A DNA stretch of 64,000 bases from Stratiolaelaps scimitus (taxonomy: Eukaryota; Arthropoda; Arachnida; Mesostigmata; Laelapidae): positions 22,506,001 through 22,570,000 of the forward strand of contig JABWDB010000004.1 of assembly GCA_019614645.1 (NCBI GenBank). The letters run 5' to 3'. This document shows positions 47,669 through 61,298 of this stretch, in pieces. The position numbers and the translations under genes were made by a program. The notes below the pieces were generated by a model. The model made no database searches. It was not told the DNA's origin and worked only from the letters and a program-made list of their open reading frames with translations. How positions within the stretch are numbered: position 1 is the first letter of the stretch; every line of letters begins with the position of its first letter.

Positions 47669-50600
47669 CTCTGGATTGGATCGAACATGTCAAGACAGAA
47701 GGGTCTTTCGTTAGCACGCACAGATGAGAAGGCCACCCGAAGCAGACCAGTCTGCAGCCTCAACAGGCCCATGTGGGCCATTGTTATAATCATTGATTGA
47801 TCAAAAACCTCGGTAATATGCTCATACAACATCACTGGCGTGGCCTTGCCGAGTGGACCCTTCAACCAGTGCCGTCCTGCAAGACCGTCTACGAGGCAGG
47901 CTCACGCAATGCACAATGAACCAATACACAACATGTCCTCGCGGCAACATGAACACGCAGAGGCACACTCGCGCACTTTAAGGTGCATCCAACTTCCCAT
48001 CCATTTCGGAAGGTACCGCATACGCTTTCGGGCGTGTCCAACGCATGCGGCAACGGCCGCCGCAGCAGCTCCAGGCAGAGGACGACCGAAGTTAAGCTTA
48101 TCTTGCAGCCTTGCAAGCCCCAGACGCCGACTCGCAGTGAAGGACATGCACAGCTGCAACAGCAAGCGAACCGACCATCCACAGCATCTAACTCCTTCCG
48201 TTCAACCCCTCACTTCTGAAGGATATGCCAAGGGAACGCGTAGAGCTCGTGTCTGCTCCCTGAATGTCGCTGCTCCCAGGCATCCACCGTCCATACAGAA
48301 CTTCTGGACGTCCACTCTAAGAGACTCAGCTGCTGCTGCTGCTGCTGCAAGTTTCCCTCTAAAAATACGCTATAGCGATAGAGCGAGAAAAAGACAGTGA
48401 GAGATAGCGGGTAAGGGACCGTGAGAGGGTGGTCCAATGTGGACATCACCTTGGCATCGGCGTTCTATCTAACGCCACTCAAACCGGCTCTACATGGCTG
48501 AATACATCTCGCTAGACTGTAGCTGCCTCATCGTTGTCGAAGTATCGACACTGCCGCTGGCTTCATGCGTTCGCAAGAAATACAGGCACCAGTGGCTTCA
48601 GTCACCGGCCCACTACGCTGCGAGCAAGTTCTCGGCGTAATTGGTAAAAGGTATATGAGAGGTGGGAATATCCGGGTATTCTTCTGCTGCTGACGACGAG
48701 GATGCCCTTGTCACGTCTTCCGAAACCTGGGAAACCTGCCATCGAACAGGGTTGGTCGATGAGAACGAAACGGCAGGTGACGTTGGATATATATATATTC
48801 TGATGAAGGGGAAGGAATCGTTGTTCATCAAAAGATAATAGGAAAAATAACGACTTAGCTGAAAATGACGACGGTATACTAGGTATTAAATCAAACGCAT
48901 ATGAATCAGTAGCTACGAAGGAAAAAAACTCTCAAGTATGGCTACGGCTCACCGTTCGCCATTTACGTCTCCTATAAGCTAAGCATTAGAGTAGGTCTAT
49001 GCAAAGATGCACACTATACATATATATATATATATATGTGTGTAGATGCTTAGACTATGGGAGACGGGTGCACGGTTATTCACGTGACATTTCTGCGTAT
49101 CGACAATTACTCACGCTATGACAAACCACTGGGCGTGGTCAGCGCAACAGAGTAGAACTCTATTGGTCGTACGTCATCGATAAAATGCTGTTTTGCAACC
49201 GAATGCCGAACGGGCACCCACTGACCCGACCAAGCCCTACCTAACCTCCCCAGCAGACCTACCTTGCGACCAGCTGCTGCTGGCGCTCCCTATCGTCTAA
49301 CATGTATACTGTCAGTCTTATCTCTTCTCTGCATGGCCTTCTCGGCCCCTGTGCACCTTTGTGGAGACTAATGATGGCTTCAGGTCTTCAACAGAGGGAC
49401 ACAGACAGCGTAGAGTGGATATTCGGCAATAGTGACTACAGCGAAGCACGCCGCAGCGAGAGGTGAGGTGCTGAGGCCTTCAGCCAGAGGCTGAGAAGAC
49501 AGCCCGCCGTATGTATAAAAATCATGATGGACGATGGCTGGCTGGCTGGCTCCCTGCCCACGTCTCTTGATGTCGAGAGATCCAGCGATAACCGTTCGCC
49601 CATAGCAGTGGCACGGACGCGGGTTAATAGACTTCAACTCTTAGATCTATTTTCGTTGGCAAATTGGCGAGTGAACGGTGCTCACTCGGTGATCATACTT
49701 CACAATCCATGCCATCGTCATTCCGCCATATATGATTGCGATTATTATTATCATTATTACGGAATTGTCATTATTATTATTATTATTATGATATCGCACG
49801 TTCCATATTCTTTCATAACGGTTTCCAATGACGACACGATTTGTTGAATGCGGTTTCATTTACCGCGCTGGCTTGTTTCGTAGATCCATCGCATACAGAT
49901 GACAGGTTTGATTTGTCGAATTCAGTGATGTGATTTTTTTTTCGTTTTTCAATGAACTACGAACATTATTGCACGGCAGCTCAGTTGAGGCCGGATGTCT
50001 GAGATAGTTAAGCTGGATTTTGTCGCACTCTGCTGGAGGGTGATAAGTCGCTGCAGTATGATGAGATATTCATGAGATAATGATACTTCCGTTGTAGGGT
50101 GTAAGAAAATAATAATAATAATAATGGTTGTGTCTATCAACTAGAAAATAGGCGTTGTCTTCTTCATCTTTGGTGCGCGAACACCAAATAGATTAAAGAT
50201 GACCAATAATGTTGAGGTCCGTGACACTTCTTATGCAGGGAAGACATAATAGATAATCCGCCCTCATCACAGATGCACCGTACCGTTCTTGGATGACTTC
50301 GGCCACTACCTCTGGGCCACTCGGCCCTACGATGGAGGTCGGCAGCTTTCATCGAGGGAAGTGTTCATTTACAGCCTCACACACAGCTCATGCTGCCTAG
50401 CACTGCGCATTTCGAGTGGGTATTTGCTATAATATGGACCTCGTGCATTTCGAGATGACATCGACGGAGCATTGATAAGGATGAAAAAGATGTATAATCG
50501 TTGTACTAGCCTGATAGCTCATCTTTGGAGTAGTATCATCCCGAATTGGCCCCTTGCGCGGCGATAGAACCTGTGTAATCATCGGCAAAATCAAACCTCA

Positions 50601-50739
50601 GCTCCCAGATCGACCTGCCTTGAAATTCGTATTTATCTTCTGGTGGTTATTTGAATTTCGGCTGGGGCAAACGACATACTTGATCTGCAGCCGGATGTGA
50701 AGCGTCGATTGAGCCTACGTCTCTCCATTCAGGACAGCA

Positions 50740-50793
50740 AGACTAATAACGTGCTCAAAGTAACGACAGAAGAACTAATAACGTGTTCAAAGT
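50740..50793. repeat. Two direct copies of a 22-bp unit
   Basis: ACTAATAACGTGCTCAAAGT at 50742 recurs with one change 32 bases further on. Confidence 0.8.
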
Positions 50794-53286
50794 GCGTATA
50801 TGACTACAAATCACATAGAAATATGTCTGCGTTCATTATCTTATAGGAGCGCGTCATATAAGCGCTTATATCTAATCTTAATTAGGTCGATCAAGAATAT
50901 ACCTTGCATTGGACAAAGTCGAACCTATCATTGCCCCAGACAGACATCGCCTGAAAATCTGGCCACATAATCAGAATCCACCAGACGGGCTCTGCTCTTT
51001 ATTGAGCTGATGATCCTAGAGACGGTGAGGGTAGAAAATAATAAAGGCCAAGGTATACTAAATAGCAGGCGGCTGGCCGGAGGAGGACAGCTTTAAAAGG
51101 TCGTTAGTTGGTCTGTTTTAGGGTACCAGTATTGCCTTCGCACTGATGAGGCGCAGAAAAATGAGAGACGCCGTTGTCCGCTCAATTGCATCCCGATCTG
51201 TACCTCATTGGCTGCCGGCATTCGACGGCCAGAACGGTCACCATCCTTCGGGCAGACTCTCTCATCGGTACTTCTCAAGCTTCTGCCCTTCTCCCAGCGT
51301 AGCGCGGCGTGCACACCCGTACAACGCCACCAAACAGCCAAGTAGCCAGGCACAAAACCTAGCACACACGGCTGGACCCTCGAACCCGCTCAGCTCATAT
51401 AAAATTGCCTCTCAGATAGCATTCATACGGTGAAAGGTCAGTGGATCCTGTCCGGACTGTCTCGTTTTCCCTCGAGTCGGCAAACGAGAGAGGTCATACA
51501 CTTCAACAGGGACCTTCTTTTTTTGCTTGGAAACACCCGAATCACAATCAGGGTTGCCAACCAGTGCGTTGCATACAATGATGACTACAGATCCTTGTAC
51601 ATCTGCCATTGTTCTACCTGTTGCGGGTAGGTGGGTGCGTCATCATGCTAAAAACGAGCAGATCCAACCCGCTGTTGGTAGAGAAAACACCATCTCTAGT
51701 TAATAAAATAAGAATATTGTGCAGGTCAATTAGGGCTGGATGATAAAGTGTCGTAGTTATTACTCTCATTATTAGCATTATTATTATTACTTGCACGAAT
51801 GACAAACGCAAGAGACAAACCAGCCACGGTATACATCATTAGCGGCAATATGCGACACATTCGCCCATCCCGCTGCCGGCATCGGCCTATACGTGCGTCT
51901 TGTATATTCAGACCATCGATGCGTTGCTGCAACCTCTTCCCGGTCCTGTCTCGATCGATTCAGCTAATTCAAACAGCGCCGAGTGAATCGTATCTTCGAT
52001 TATTATGCCAATCGTCCATGGTGTTTTAGCTACCTTCGAAGTGAGATTACATATTGCTGCGGGTTACGGTGTTAGCCACTCAATGGTTTCGAGCGGCGTG
52101 GCCGAGAATGATGTCACAGCTCCTCAGTTCCATCATTGCGGTGCAGAATCTGAAAACATCATTGTCTAGATTGGTACGGGTTAACTTGCCGATGTGATAT
52201 TCGTGAGTACAGTACTTAATGCTAACTGTACTGCATGCTCTGTTACCGACTGAATGAAGTAATACAAATTATAGTGCACAATAGTATCATAAGCAATACA
52301 GCAATGCTAAAGATCATGTATCGCGAGGTTTTGCAGAGCTTACTTACAGTCGATCGCTAACGAATCTGCATCAGTGCTCCCTAGTAATCCGTAGTAAGAT
52401 GCTCCAATAACGAAGGTTACGCGAGCAAACAGCTGAAAAAGGAATCAACAATATATCGCTTGGTTGCTAAGTGTTCGCCCACCTCAGACGATTAACTTTC
52501 TAGATATATTTTTTTTATTTTTAGTTTATTGTCACTCGAACGGCTGGCTATCCGGATCAAGCACATCGTATCCAAACCTCGATGGCCTGCCCGAAACGCA
52601 ATTGCATGCCATGTCCTACCATTGACGGGCAAATCGATGGCAACGCCCATCAAAGAAGGGTGCCCAACTTGCATATCGCCCTCGGAGAGTTTTGTCAACG
52701 TTGGCAAGTCATATACTGACTATCGTCAGGCTGCTTAGCATGAAAAATCGATTCCTAATAATAACCAAGTGTAGAACGATATTGTCAAGACATTGTAGCA
52801 ATATTGTTAGCGATATTTCCACATTGCGGAGTTTCTTCTGCAGCGCGTCTGCTGTTAAATAGGGGTTTTCCTGGAAAAGTGCTATTGAAATTGACCTGTC
52901 CAACACCCCATGCCTGGGATGTGTCCGCTTGGAGTGCTGTGCCAACTACAGAAAGCCTAGAACATTGAATTATCTTTCTGCATTTATGCTATCCGTGAGT
53001 TGATGGCCAGAGCGTTCGCGACCAGATGGTGGGTTCTTGGCAAACTTGCATATTTTCAATGCGTGTGTACGTAGCATATTGGGCTGTTTTTCCAAAATAT
53101 TCACTGTATAAATTACATCGACAGTCCTGCTGAATAGGCTTGCGCGTACAGCAAACGGTGCGGCATCCTAAGCCAGTGTTGAGTTTGCATACGCCTTGTC
53201 AACTTAGTAGAACAAGTCAGATAAGTCGAGCCTGGGCTGTCGTTCGCAGCTTGGGAAATTCAAAAATTAATGATAAATTCTGCAGA

Positions 53287-53335
53287 CATATATATATATA
53301 TATATATGTATGAATGTATATATATGTATATACAT
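53287..53335. repeat. AT microsatellite
   Basis: A TA run followed by TATG-interrupted TA. Confidence 0.93.
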
Positions 53336-53701
53336 CGCGATGCAGTGTGTTCGATCAGAACAACTTCGCTTCCCTTAATTCACAAAAATTCGTAGACCTT
53401 ATTATAGTTACATTATAGGAAAAACTAGCACTTGTTTAAGATTCGCCATATTCTCACCTATAATATGATAGTTATATGGAGGAGGTCCCTTAGAAGTTTT
53501 TTACTCCTATATACGGCTCCTTATCAACCAATGTGCAACACGATGGAACACTGCGGGGTGATAGAATATCTTCTAGTGATATTGATATATATATATATAT
53601 ATAGAGAGAGAGATAGAGAGAGAAGGTGATACTCTTCGTTGTTAACGTGTATTAAACCAATATTTATTTTCGCTGACTTGCTTGTCGGCCACTAATTGGA
53701 G

Positions 53702-53986
53702 GATGAAACCAAGCGGCAGTCTACGCCATCGGATCCTGATCACGGTTTGAGCGAACTCTCCCCTTTGGGATCACGGCCCTCGGTGCTTGCTCGCGTTTCG
53801 CCTCACCTGCTTAATGTACACACCGACCCAGCGTGTGTCACCTATCCGATGCGTGCGCTGCCGAGCGAATTCTATCGTCAGCATGACAGAGGTTCGCATT
53901 TGTATGAACGTCCATTGCGAGTCAATGTGCCGCATTGCATTCGCGTTGTTGATCCGCCGTGTGTCAGTCACGATGTGTCAGCCTGA
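53702..53986 (+). CDS. Weak candidate terminal exon
   Basis: An acceptor-like AATTGGAG follows a modest pyrimidine tract and a CTAAT branch-like motif. The frame then stays open for 94 codons to a TGA. The first third is Ser/Pro-rich and polar (RQSTPSDPDHGLSELSPLG) and reads like ordinary coding sequence. A donor at about 53815 (TTAAT|GTACAC) could end it earlier. No homology recognised. Confidence 0.2.
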   Translation, partial: DETKRQSTPSDPDHGLSELSPLGSRPSVLARVSPHLLNVHTDPACVTYPMRALPSEFYRQHDRGSHLYERPLRVNVPHCIRVVDPPCVSHDVSA

Positions 53987-53999
53987 TGGACAACGTGAG

Positions 54000-56900
54000 C
54001 TGGTGCGCTGTCGCGAATTATGCACATGAAGACGTGCTGTGCCTCGCACCCACTGTGTCCTAGTGTGATAGTCGTCCGCCGATCATCGTCATACGAATGG
54101 AGAGGCGAATTTCCCCTTCAAAGATCCGTCATGAAAGACGCGATCGAGATTGCTTGCGCAGTTGGAAGTTGTTGTTTGAACGCTCAACGCATACGCAATT
54201 CTGCACGAGCTCGGGGGGGGGGGAGGCAGGCGAGAGCACGGACGGTTCGCTCAAACTCGGCACCGCGTCATCGCTTTCGAGTGCTCGTATTTTCTCAGTC
54301 CCGCCAATTAAAGTGGTGCCAAAAGACAGGAACTCATTTACATCAACAGTGAAGATACTGAACACGTTGTCACTATGAAGGCCCATGCACGTACACACAG
54401 CACACGGGGACAGCCTATCGTCGTCGGCACCCTCGTTCCGTTATGCCCGCTATATATATAGGGGGGATGCACGCTGTTAAAACATAAGCGGCTTTTGCAC
54501 TACACTGCTAAGCTAACTAGAGTGCCAAGTTCTCTCAAGACACAGGGAACTAGTGAGTTTTCCTGCAACAAAAAACTAGAATAAATATTGCCGGACATAA
54601 TAGTATCCCTACAAGAGTACCAATACGTCAGTGCCCGTATCGGAAATATGGAGCAGAAATCTGAAGGGAATGTGACTTCTCCCTGTGTTGAACATACTAT
54701 CATCGGCGAGCAAAAATGCCACGGCGGACAGTCCAGCCGACGGCGCGTAGGATCACTGTACGGCCTACCGTCTATCGGGTTTTATGGCCTGCAACGAATT
54801 CCCCTCTCCCAGGGCTTCGTGAAGCAGCCATCGTCTTTTCGTCCTGAGGCGTCCTGACTCGCTGACCAATGGACACAGTATAATATGTCAATTTTGGAGG
54901 CGATTCGCCAGCTGTGGAAGGAACGGACTGGAAGCTGTGGCCGATGTCAATAGGACACGGGCCCAAGCCTCACGTTGTCCTGCGAGCAAAAGGTTTAAGT
55001 ATCAGATATGCACTTTCTTCATGTATGCTAATTGTTCTCTATCCATATAACAGCGTCCCTCAGTCGATCAGAGGCTATTCATTTATATCAATTTAATTTA
55101 CTTTTATGTATTTGGCCTTTTGGTATTATCATCTGTTTAATTCGCACATAAAGAAGAACAGCAATAGATCGATCCGCATTGCGGGTAATTAGGTTCAAGG
55201 GCGACTCTTGTAAATTTTGAACGCTCTCATTTTCCCTATGTTATACGACGGATACTGCGGGCCATTCGTGTATTATCCCTATCTGCCTACCGGAAGTTAT
55301 ATAGCTCACAGGTTGTTGTCGTGCTTGTTGTACCCATCGGTACTCTGGAACGCGATAAAAGCTGGAGATAGTGGGCTACTTGAAAATACGATGTCGAGCA
55401 GATTTCTCCAGAAAGCTGACTACGAATTCCGCTTTGAACGTCACAGCCTTATGCTGTCAAATGTTCGTGATTAGCTGAAAAGCCGATGACGTCAAAAAGT
55501 TCGAACGAATTGTAAAGTATGGGAGCACATCCGATAGATTGTTTGACCTCGTTGGTTCCAACAGCTGGAAACGATTTGTAATCAGGCCCGTGGCATTAGC
55601 TCGGACCGACGAGACAAAGAACCTGCTTATGTGGGAGAATAGCGAAGATGGTAAATCAATCAGTAATTGTAGAAGGAACAAACAAAATAGAGGGGACTTA
55701 GGCAGCCATCCTCGACACCTTGTGCCTTGTGCAAGTGATGTCACTGTGATATTTTACCACCCCCGTCCCTTCCCTCCGCTACTAGATCCAGTAATAATTA
55801 TAGAAGATACTGAAGGAAATACACGGAAGAATACGATCAGCACGAGGTGGTTTCGGCTTGGCGTTACTTCTTTACGCGGTGGTAAGCAATGAACAGTCAA
55901 GTTCCCACATTTGGGTCTGAGAATGTGGTTCTTCCCAATGTAGCCGCGCACCTATAATGTAGCGAGTAGCAGCTCGCGCGATTTTCGTTCCGACTGCCCA
56001 AGAGACTATCCGAGAGCAGGGAAATAACGCGATTCGAGTCGCTTTTTCTACTCGTTTCGTACTGGTGGGTCCACCGGTGGACTCAAACACAAAAGGCACC
56101 ATGGGCTCGGCATACCCTTCCACGACCTTGAACTGCTAGAATCTGAAGATGACCTTCGCCTGTGTCTCGTTTTACAGCTCCTAGTTCCTGCTTTCCTTGT
56201 TCGATCACTGCTTGTCAGGACGCCTGAACATATTATAGAGGCGTTTCAGCGATGTTAAGGGTAGGAAGGATCGTACTCCTCTTTGAATAGCTTGTAGTTC
56301 GAATAGCTTCTGTCGGACTTATCGCCGAGAGCCCGGCCATTCTGTGTCTAGCCGAAAAGTCAGAGAAAGTGGCACTGCTGCTATATATTCTGATGGGCAA
56401 CACATTATTTTATAAGCAAAAGCTTTTTCTTCGCGGCAAGACCTTCTAGTGTAATGGACCCACCCACGAGAAAGCGAACAGAATGCCGAGTGTAGCTGCC
56501 GCTAGATACAGGTCCGAACATGCTTTGCTTGAAAGCTGCACTACAAACACCATTCGTAGAGGTGTGAATCTTGTGATATCCTTACGGAACTGTTACTTTA
56601 TGCCTGACTCATACTCGATGTGATAACTCATTAACGTATAAGGTTATCTATTTTTGGTGATACATAGGAAAGATATCACGTCTACATTGGTCGTTTGAAC
56701 TGCACTTCTCTGAAGGGCGCCTCTCGCGATCCGGTGTCGGACACACAATATCCATTTATGGTATATCATATAATGCTGGTGATTCGCACGTCAAATTATC
56801 CAAGGAACTCAATGGAAGCTTAGTAACTATTGAATATGAAACAGAATCGCTGATACCAGATGTGTGTGAGCGGCTGTCGGAAATTCATCTTATCGATAAC

Positions 56901-59150
56901 ATTGCGAGAGTGACCTGATTCGATTATGTTACAGTATAGAGCTCACAGTCCAGATACCTATCGCATAACTCGAATCAGCATAGCAACGTTTGCAAGAACG
57001 GTGTCAACGGTGACTTAATCCCCGCTCGCCGTTTGTCCACACCATGTTTGACGCACGAAGTTCACTTAACAGCTATGCCATTCAGGTCAAGGCAGTAACG
57101 TTGCCACACATACTGCTCAATGAGCGGAGCTGGCTCATATGAGAAAATTGCGTCGGATGTAGTGTAGGCGGTGGCGCTAAAAAAAATCTACTACCTTTTA
57201 TTATGTCAGCGGTTATGACTCGGAAAGATGAATGACGCACGCGGAACGTTGGCCTTCACAAAATGCCAATTTTTATTATTTATGACCCCCAACCCCCCCG
57301 TCGTCGTCTCCGTGGAAAAGCTATGTGCTTCAAGGATCGAAGGGATTGTTTCCTCAATGATGGCCAATGAGGTTTATCATACTCGTCGATGGAATCATAA
57401 ATGATCCATTCGATGCTCGACGAAGTCGGCGCCCACCTCTGGGTACCACGTGAGAATGTCGTTTGATTCAGTAGAATAAAGTCGCTTCCTTGGGGACTGT
57501 TTGAAGCTCCGCGATACGACGAGAATTTACTAGGGTTTATTAATGTTTCACTTTGACGCAGCGCGTCTTGGCGGAATAAAATGCGAAGGTCCCATGGAGA
57601 AAGAAAGTCGCTGATATCGAAAACACTCTCACTCATATGAATAATGCATCCAACAGTTGTTTGTTGTACGATCCGCATTGTTTATTGTATTTTGGCATTT
57701 TGTCCATTTCTCACCTCATTCACATGAGTAACAAAATGTACGCGCACCTCTACAACCTTCTTTAGAGAATACTAAACTTAATTCTGAAGCATTAGCCCTC
57801 GCCTGATCATCGGACGATTGGTAACACGGGGCACGCTCAGATATGATAAAATAAATTCTTAAATCGTCTTCACCACATCAATTCACTCAGATCTCGTCTT
57901 TGTATTCAGACCCTAAAGCTATTATATTTGTGAACCCCGCCTTCAGGGTTATTTTGGTTGGGGGAAAATCTTCGCTGAACGGCCCTCGCTCTCGCAATCT
58001 ATATACTTTACAACTGAGTTAGGTAATCCCCATATACTCGAAGATCATGATCGCTACGGTCGAGTCTATAGCGTTCTAGCTAGAAGTACTCTGTCTCCGT
58101 GTTACCGTGGCACCAGACAGCCAGCCGTGAATTATACCTTGTCAAAGATGTTGTCTCTGTGTTCTTGCAATTGCCTGAGTATCGCTTGTCGATAGCGGAC
58201 ACTACCAGCTAAATACTGATGTGAAATGCTACCAATTCCTTATCTATGCCTCTCTGCCGGAATCTACTAAAAATTGCAGCAACAACCTAGTCGTCCGGTG
58301 GCTTACACCAGTCAGCCAGCTAAACCATTGCGGCCCAGTTTGTCGATTTGATCGTCAACTTGATCACACAGACGGGACCTTGCAACCGAGGCAACAATGC
58401 GTTGAATAAGTTGAGCTATTTATGTTTACGACAATGGAAACTTCTTAGTTGTGAAGGTCTGAGCGAGGCAGTATCGTCAGTCTAGCAGCACTCGCCTTCG
58501 AACGCTGAGTAACGATAAAATGGGTTCTGTACAACTCGGCCAATATCCAATTCCTTGTTGGCATCATCAGGCCAACATCCACATTGACACTGAGCTATTT
58601 CTCATTCATGCCTCTCTCATGCCTCCTCACTCACATATAACTGTAGTCTGCCCTTGGTCGGCCTAGCTAGCGCGCGATCTTAGTTTTTATGAAAGATATA
58701 TAGTGCAATATTCTAATATCACCATTATGCGGTGATCATCTTACAGCTGTGCTTGACAGCTGTGCGTTCTTATGCTACTGCTCCTGCGAGTTGCGTCGTC
58801 ACCCGTTCAAGTTCCGCCATCTTCTGGACAGGTTGTTGTTGTTGTTAGTGTCGTTGTCATCTAAGAACAAAACTCGTTGTCATCAAGGACATTGCGAGGA
58901 TATACTATATTTTTTGATTTGGTATTCGCGTCTCATTTGTTTTATGATATTGTGGTTTTTGAGAGATTCACTTCACTACACCACATAGTATATCTGTATA
59001 TATATATACATACATATGTGCTATGTATGTATATATATATATATATACATATGTGCTTGTATGTCCTTCTGCGTGACTGTGAGAACGCTGGGTTCGCGGA
59101 AGTGGGTTCGTTTGTTGCCACGTTCAGAATCGAAGGGTTCCGCTAAGAGT
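54000..59150. other. Stretch with no secure gene
   Basis: Nothing with paired splice sites was seen. The longest frame is on the - strand, 57280-57678 (132 codons from an ATG with a stop two codons upstream). It is hydrophilic with an Arg-rich end and has no recognisable domain; chance is likely. Confidence 0.35.
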
Positions 59151-59181
59151 TCACTACAGCCTGTGGACAAGGTGCGTATCT

Positions 59182-59456
59182 TCAGTCGACCCGCGGACGA
59201 CGCCTCTGTCCTGCTAGCCTCGAAGATCCCGCGCCTGCTGCCGCTGTTGGCTGGGGAGCCGTTTCTTCGTCCTGGGTAGCGTCATCACCTGATGCCTGGG
59301 CAGGTGAGGCCGCCCCTGATGACAATGGAGACCTCCTGCGCGGTGGCTGCCTCCGGCCACCACCTGGTGGCGAGGCCACGTTTTCGGTGCTGCCATTTAC
59401 CAATTCGCGAACGAACTTGAACCGGGAAAGGAATATCTTCCATACCAATAACCAAC
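59182..59456 (-). CDS. Candidate terminal exon on the minus strand
   Basis: On the - strand an ideal acceptor (GATGTTTTCCCTTTACAG) is followed, after two bases, by 90 codons to TGA. The peptide starts hydrophobic and basic (WLLVWKIFLSRFKFVREL) and becomes a Pro/Ser/Ala/Gly-rich tail with an acidic patch, ending RRRPRVD. Overlapping + strand frames are also open, including one ending LLAGEPFLRPG at 59279, because the DNA is GC-rich. No upstream partner exon was found. Confidence 0.33.
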
Positions 59457-60094
59457 CTGTAAAGGGAAAACATCGAGAGGTGACAACAACAATACGACAA
59501 GCCAAACTAATATCGGAAACTGCGTATAAGGGACTGGTTGTTAGACCACCTACGGAACACCCTGCTCTAGAGTTCTGCTTTGCATTTTATATAGCGTGTA
59601 CGTCTATTGTTGAAGCAACCGGATGGCAATAGAACGGAGTAGTAAAAGTGTTGACTTTTGAATATCCATTCAGCAAAATTAGTTTGCTGCAGGGGAAAAA
59701 TAATTCTTTATAAAGTTTGTGCTCAGGGTGGTTTACCGCTTTCGGTTTCGAAAGCGGTACAATAAAGGTTAAATGTTGGCTGAGGTTAGCCCGGAAAAGT
59801 TTAGTACCAAAAAAAAAACACCATGAAAAAACCTTCGTCCACACCCCAGATATTTTTAAGATTACGCTAGCCTCCGCAGTGGTCACTCACAACTAGTGGG
59901 GTCAAGCAAGGGTTATTACAACATAAAGATGTTAAAAGAAGTTAGTTGGTATAATCTCTATAAAGGACTTTCGTCACAACATTTTTCTCTCTTTCACAGC
60001 ATGGCATTCACTCACGACAAGCAGCTGCCCAATTAATACAAGACACATTTCAGTTTCTTTTTTACCACGCCTTAGTTGCCGATATGTCACATCG

Positions 60095-60160
60095 CGGGAC
60101 TTGAACCTGCCGCTCCGGCTTGTTATTGCCAAAGACTTAGCCGTCTAAACCACTGCGTTG
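60095..60160 (-). mobile_element. tRNA-derived SINE-like element
   Basis: On the - strand, CGCAGTGGTTTAGACGGC (A-box region, 60139-60157) and GGTTCAAGTCC (B box, 60097-60107) lie at tRNA-like spacing. The acceptor stem does not pair, so a SINE head or tRNA relic is more likely than a tRNA gene. Confidence 0.5.
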
Positions 60161-61046
60161 ACATCTCAGTTAATGCCGGAACACTGTGGTTACTTCTCCA
60201 GAACTTGGCATGTTTGAGCCGACCCTCAGCCATAGTCTCTGTGGTCTTCGGAATACATTTCGGCGTAGCTTCAAAAACTTGTTTGGAGGGGTCATGCTCG
60301 GGGACGTGGCTACCCGCTACCGCTTGTTCCGCCTATGGAAAGAGAGAAATTGGTATTGAAAGTAGCCACGACGACTAGCTGTCAATGCCACCTAAAAAGG
60401 CTTGGGAACTCGGGTCTGGCTCGATATAAAAGTGTCCGCTCGCTCAAACGGTTGTGAGAGGGCTATGGCCTCGGCGGCGGTTAATAAATTCCCGATGACT
60501 GGGACCAACTCAGCCTGCCATATAGTCGTCTAACTACAAAAGCTCAGGCGAATCATTCGAATCGGTTACTACAGACCGCACGAAATTCTACTTTATATTA
60601 CATTTTTGATCTCAAGGACAGTATTCCATAGGTCGTACCCGCTTTCACTAGAACAATCACAAGCAAAAGCTTCGGCGATGTCGAATCAAGTCGCTCCTAT
60701 TTCCTACTAGGCGCTGCTGGCATCTGCCGATGGAAACGGCGTTCGGCATTTCTCATTCTTCGCCACCGAGCGATCGGCCGACGTTGAATCACCGCCGAAC
60801 GATCGATATTATAACGGGCTGAACGGGTTTGAACAGGAAAAGAGAACTGAGATCATTACAGTAGTCATTTCCTTAGCCTTCGGGCTTAGGCTCGCTTCAG
60901 CATTCATTCATGGCAGAATGCACCTCACGTCGCAATTGAACAGCGCCCTGGGGAGCCGTCAAGGGCAGTTGTGGACTGGTTGAGCCAACCTCGCGCGGTC
61001 CCCTCATCTCCTTAGACCACCATAACGAGTGCATCCACTGAGGCAG

Positions 61047-61298
61047 AGGGTAGTTTCGTCAGCCGAGTTGAAGGATCACAAGAAGGCCGTGCGGGTTGAA
61101 GCTACCGAGATCTACATCTATGGAAGCAACTTTGACGACTACTCGTCTACTCGAACCCCGGGGACCACCCCCGAATGTCTGCGGGGGAGGTCGACCAGTT
61201 TCCCTCCTCCTTTAAACTGCTTTACACACGGCCCGCGTGGAGAATCACCACCAGACGACACGAATGGCGTTGTGGGTGGCACGGCGGCAAAAATGAAA
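61047..61298 (+). CDS. Candidate penultimate exon of a + strand gene
   Basis: The frame stays open for 84 codons from a GAGGCAG acceptor (or CGTCAG at 61062) to ATGAAA|GTGAGT, a good donor in phase 0. The codons favour G/C at third positions. The peptide is polar with EATEIYIYGSNFDDYSS and a Pro/Gly/Asp-rich end. The following candidate exon at 62297 starts in the same phase. The acceptor is the weak part; a better AG at 61013 is out of frame. Confidence 0.35.

Larger units (their letters stand above)
45165..53700. other. Stretch with no secure gene
   Basis: A good pyrimidine tract at 46900-46970 ends in AG at 46977 and precedes two conflicting open frames (to 47258 and to 47433). Either could be an exon, but I cannot choose. 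A GC-rich block at 47840-48400 is open in two + frames without motif. The rest is unique-looking AT-richer DNA with AT, GA and ATT repeats. Confidence 0.35.

Noticed and set aside
47840..48400. 186-codon + strand frame with poly-Ala runs
   Set aside because: Two + frames are open over the same GC-rich block, and the Ala runs come from GCT repeats; no motif or splice support.
57280..57678. 132-codon hydrophilic - strand ORF with its own ATG
   Set aside because: No recognisable domain and no splice evidence. ORFs of this length are expected by chance in 64 kb searched on both strands.
47598..60160. Functional tRNA genes at the B-box sites
   Set aside because: Acceptor and anticodon stems do not pair well; SINE heads or tRNA relics fit better.
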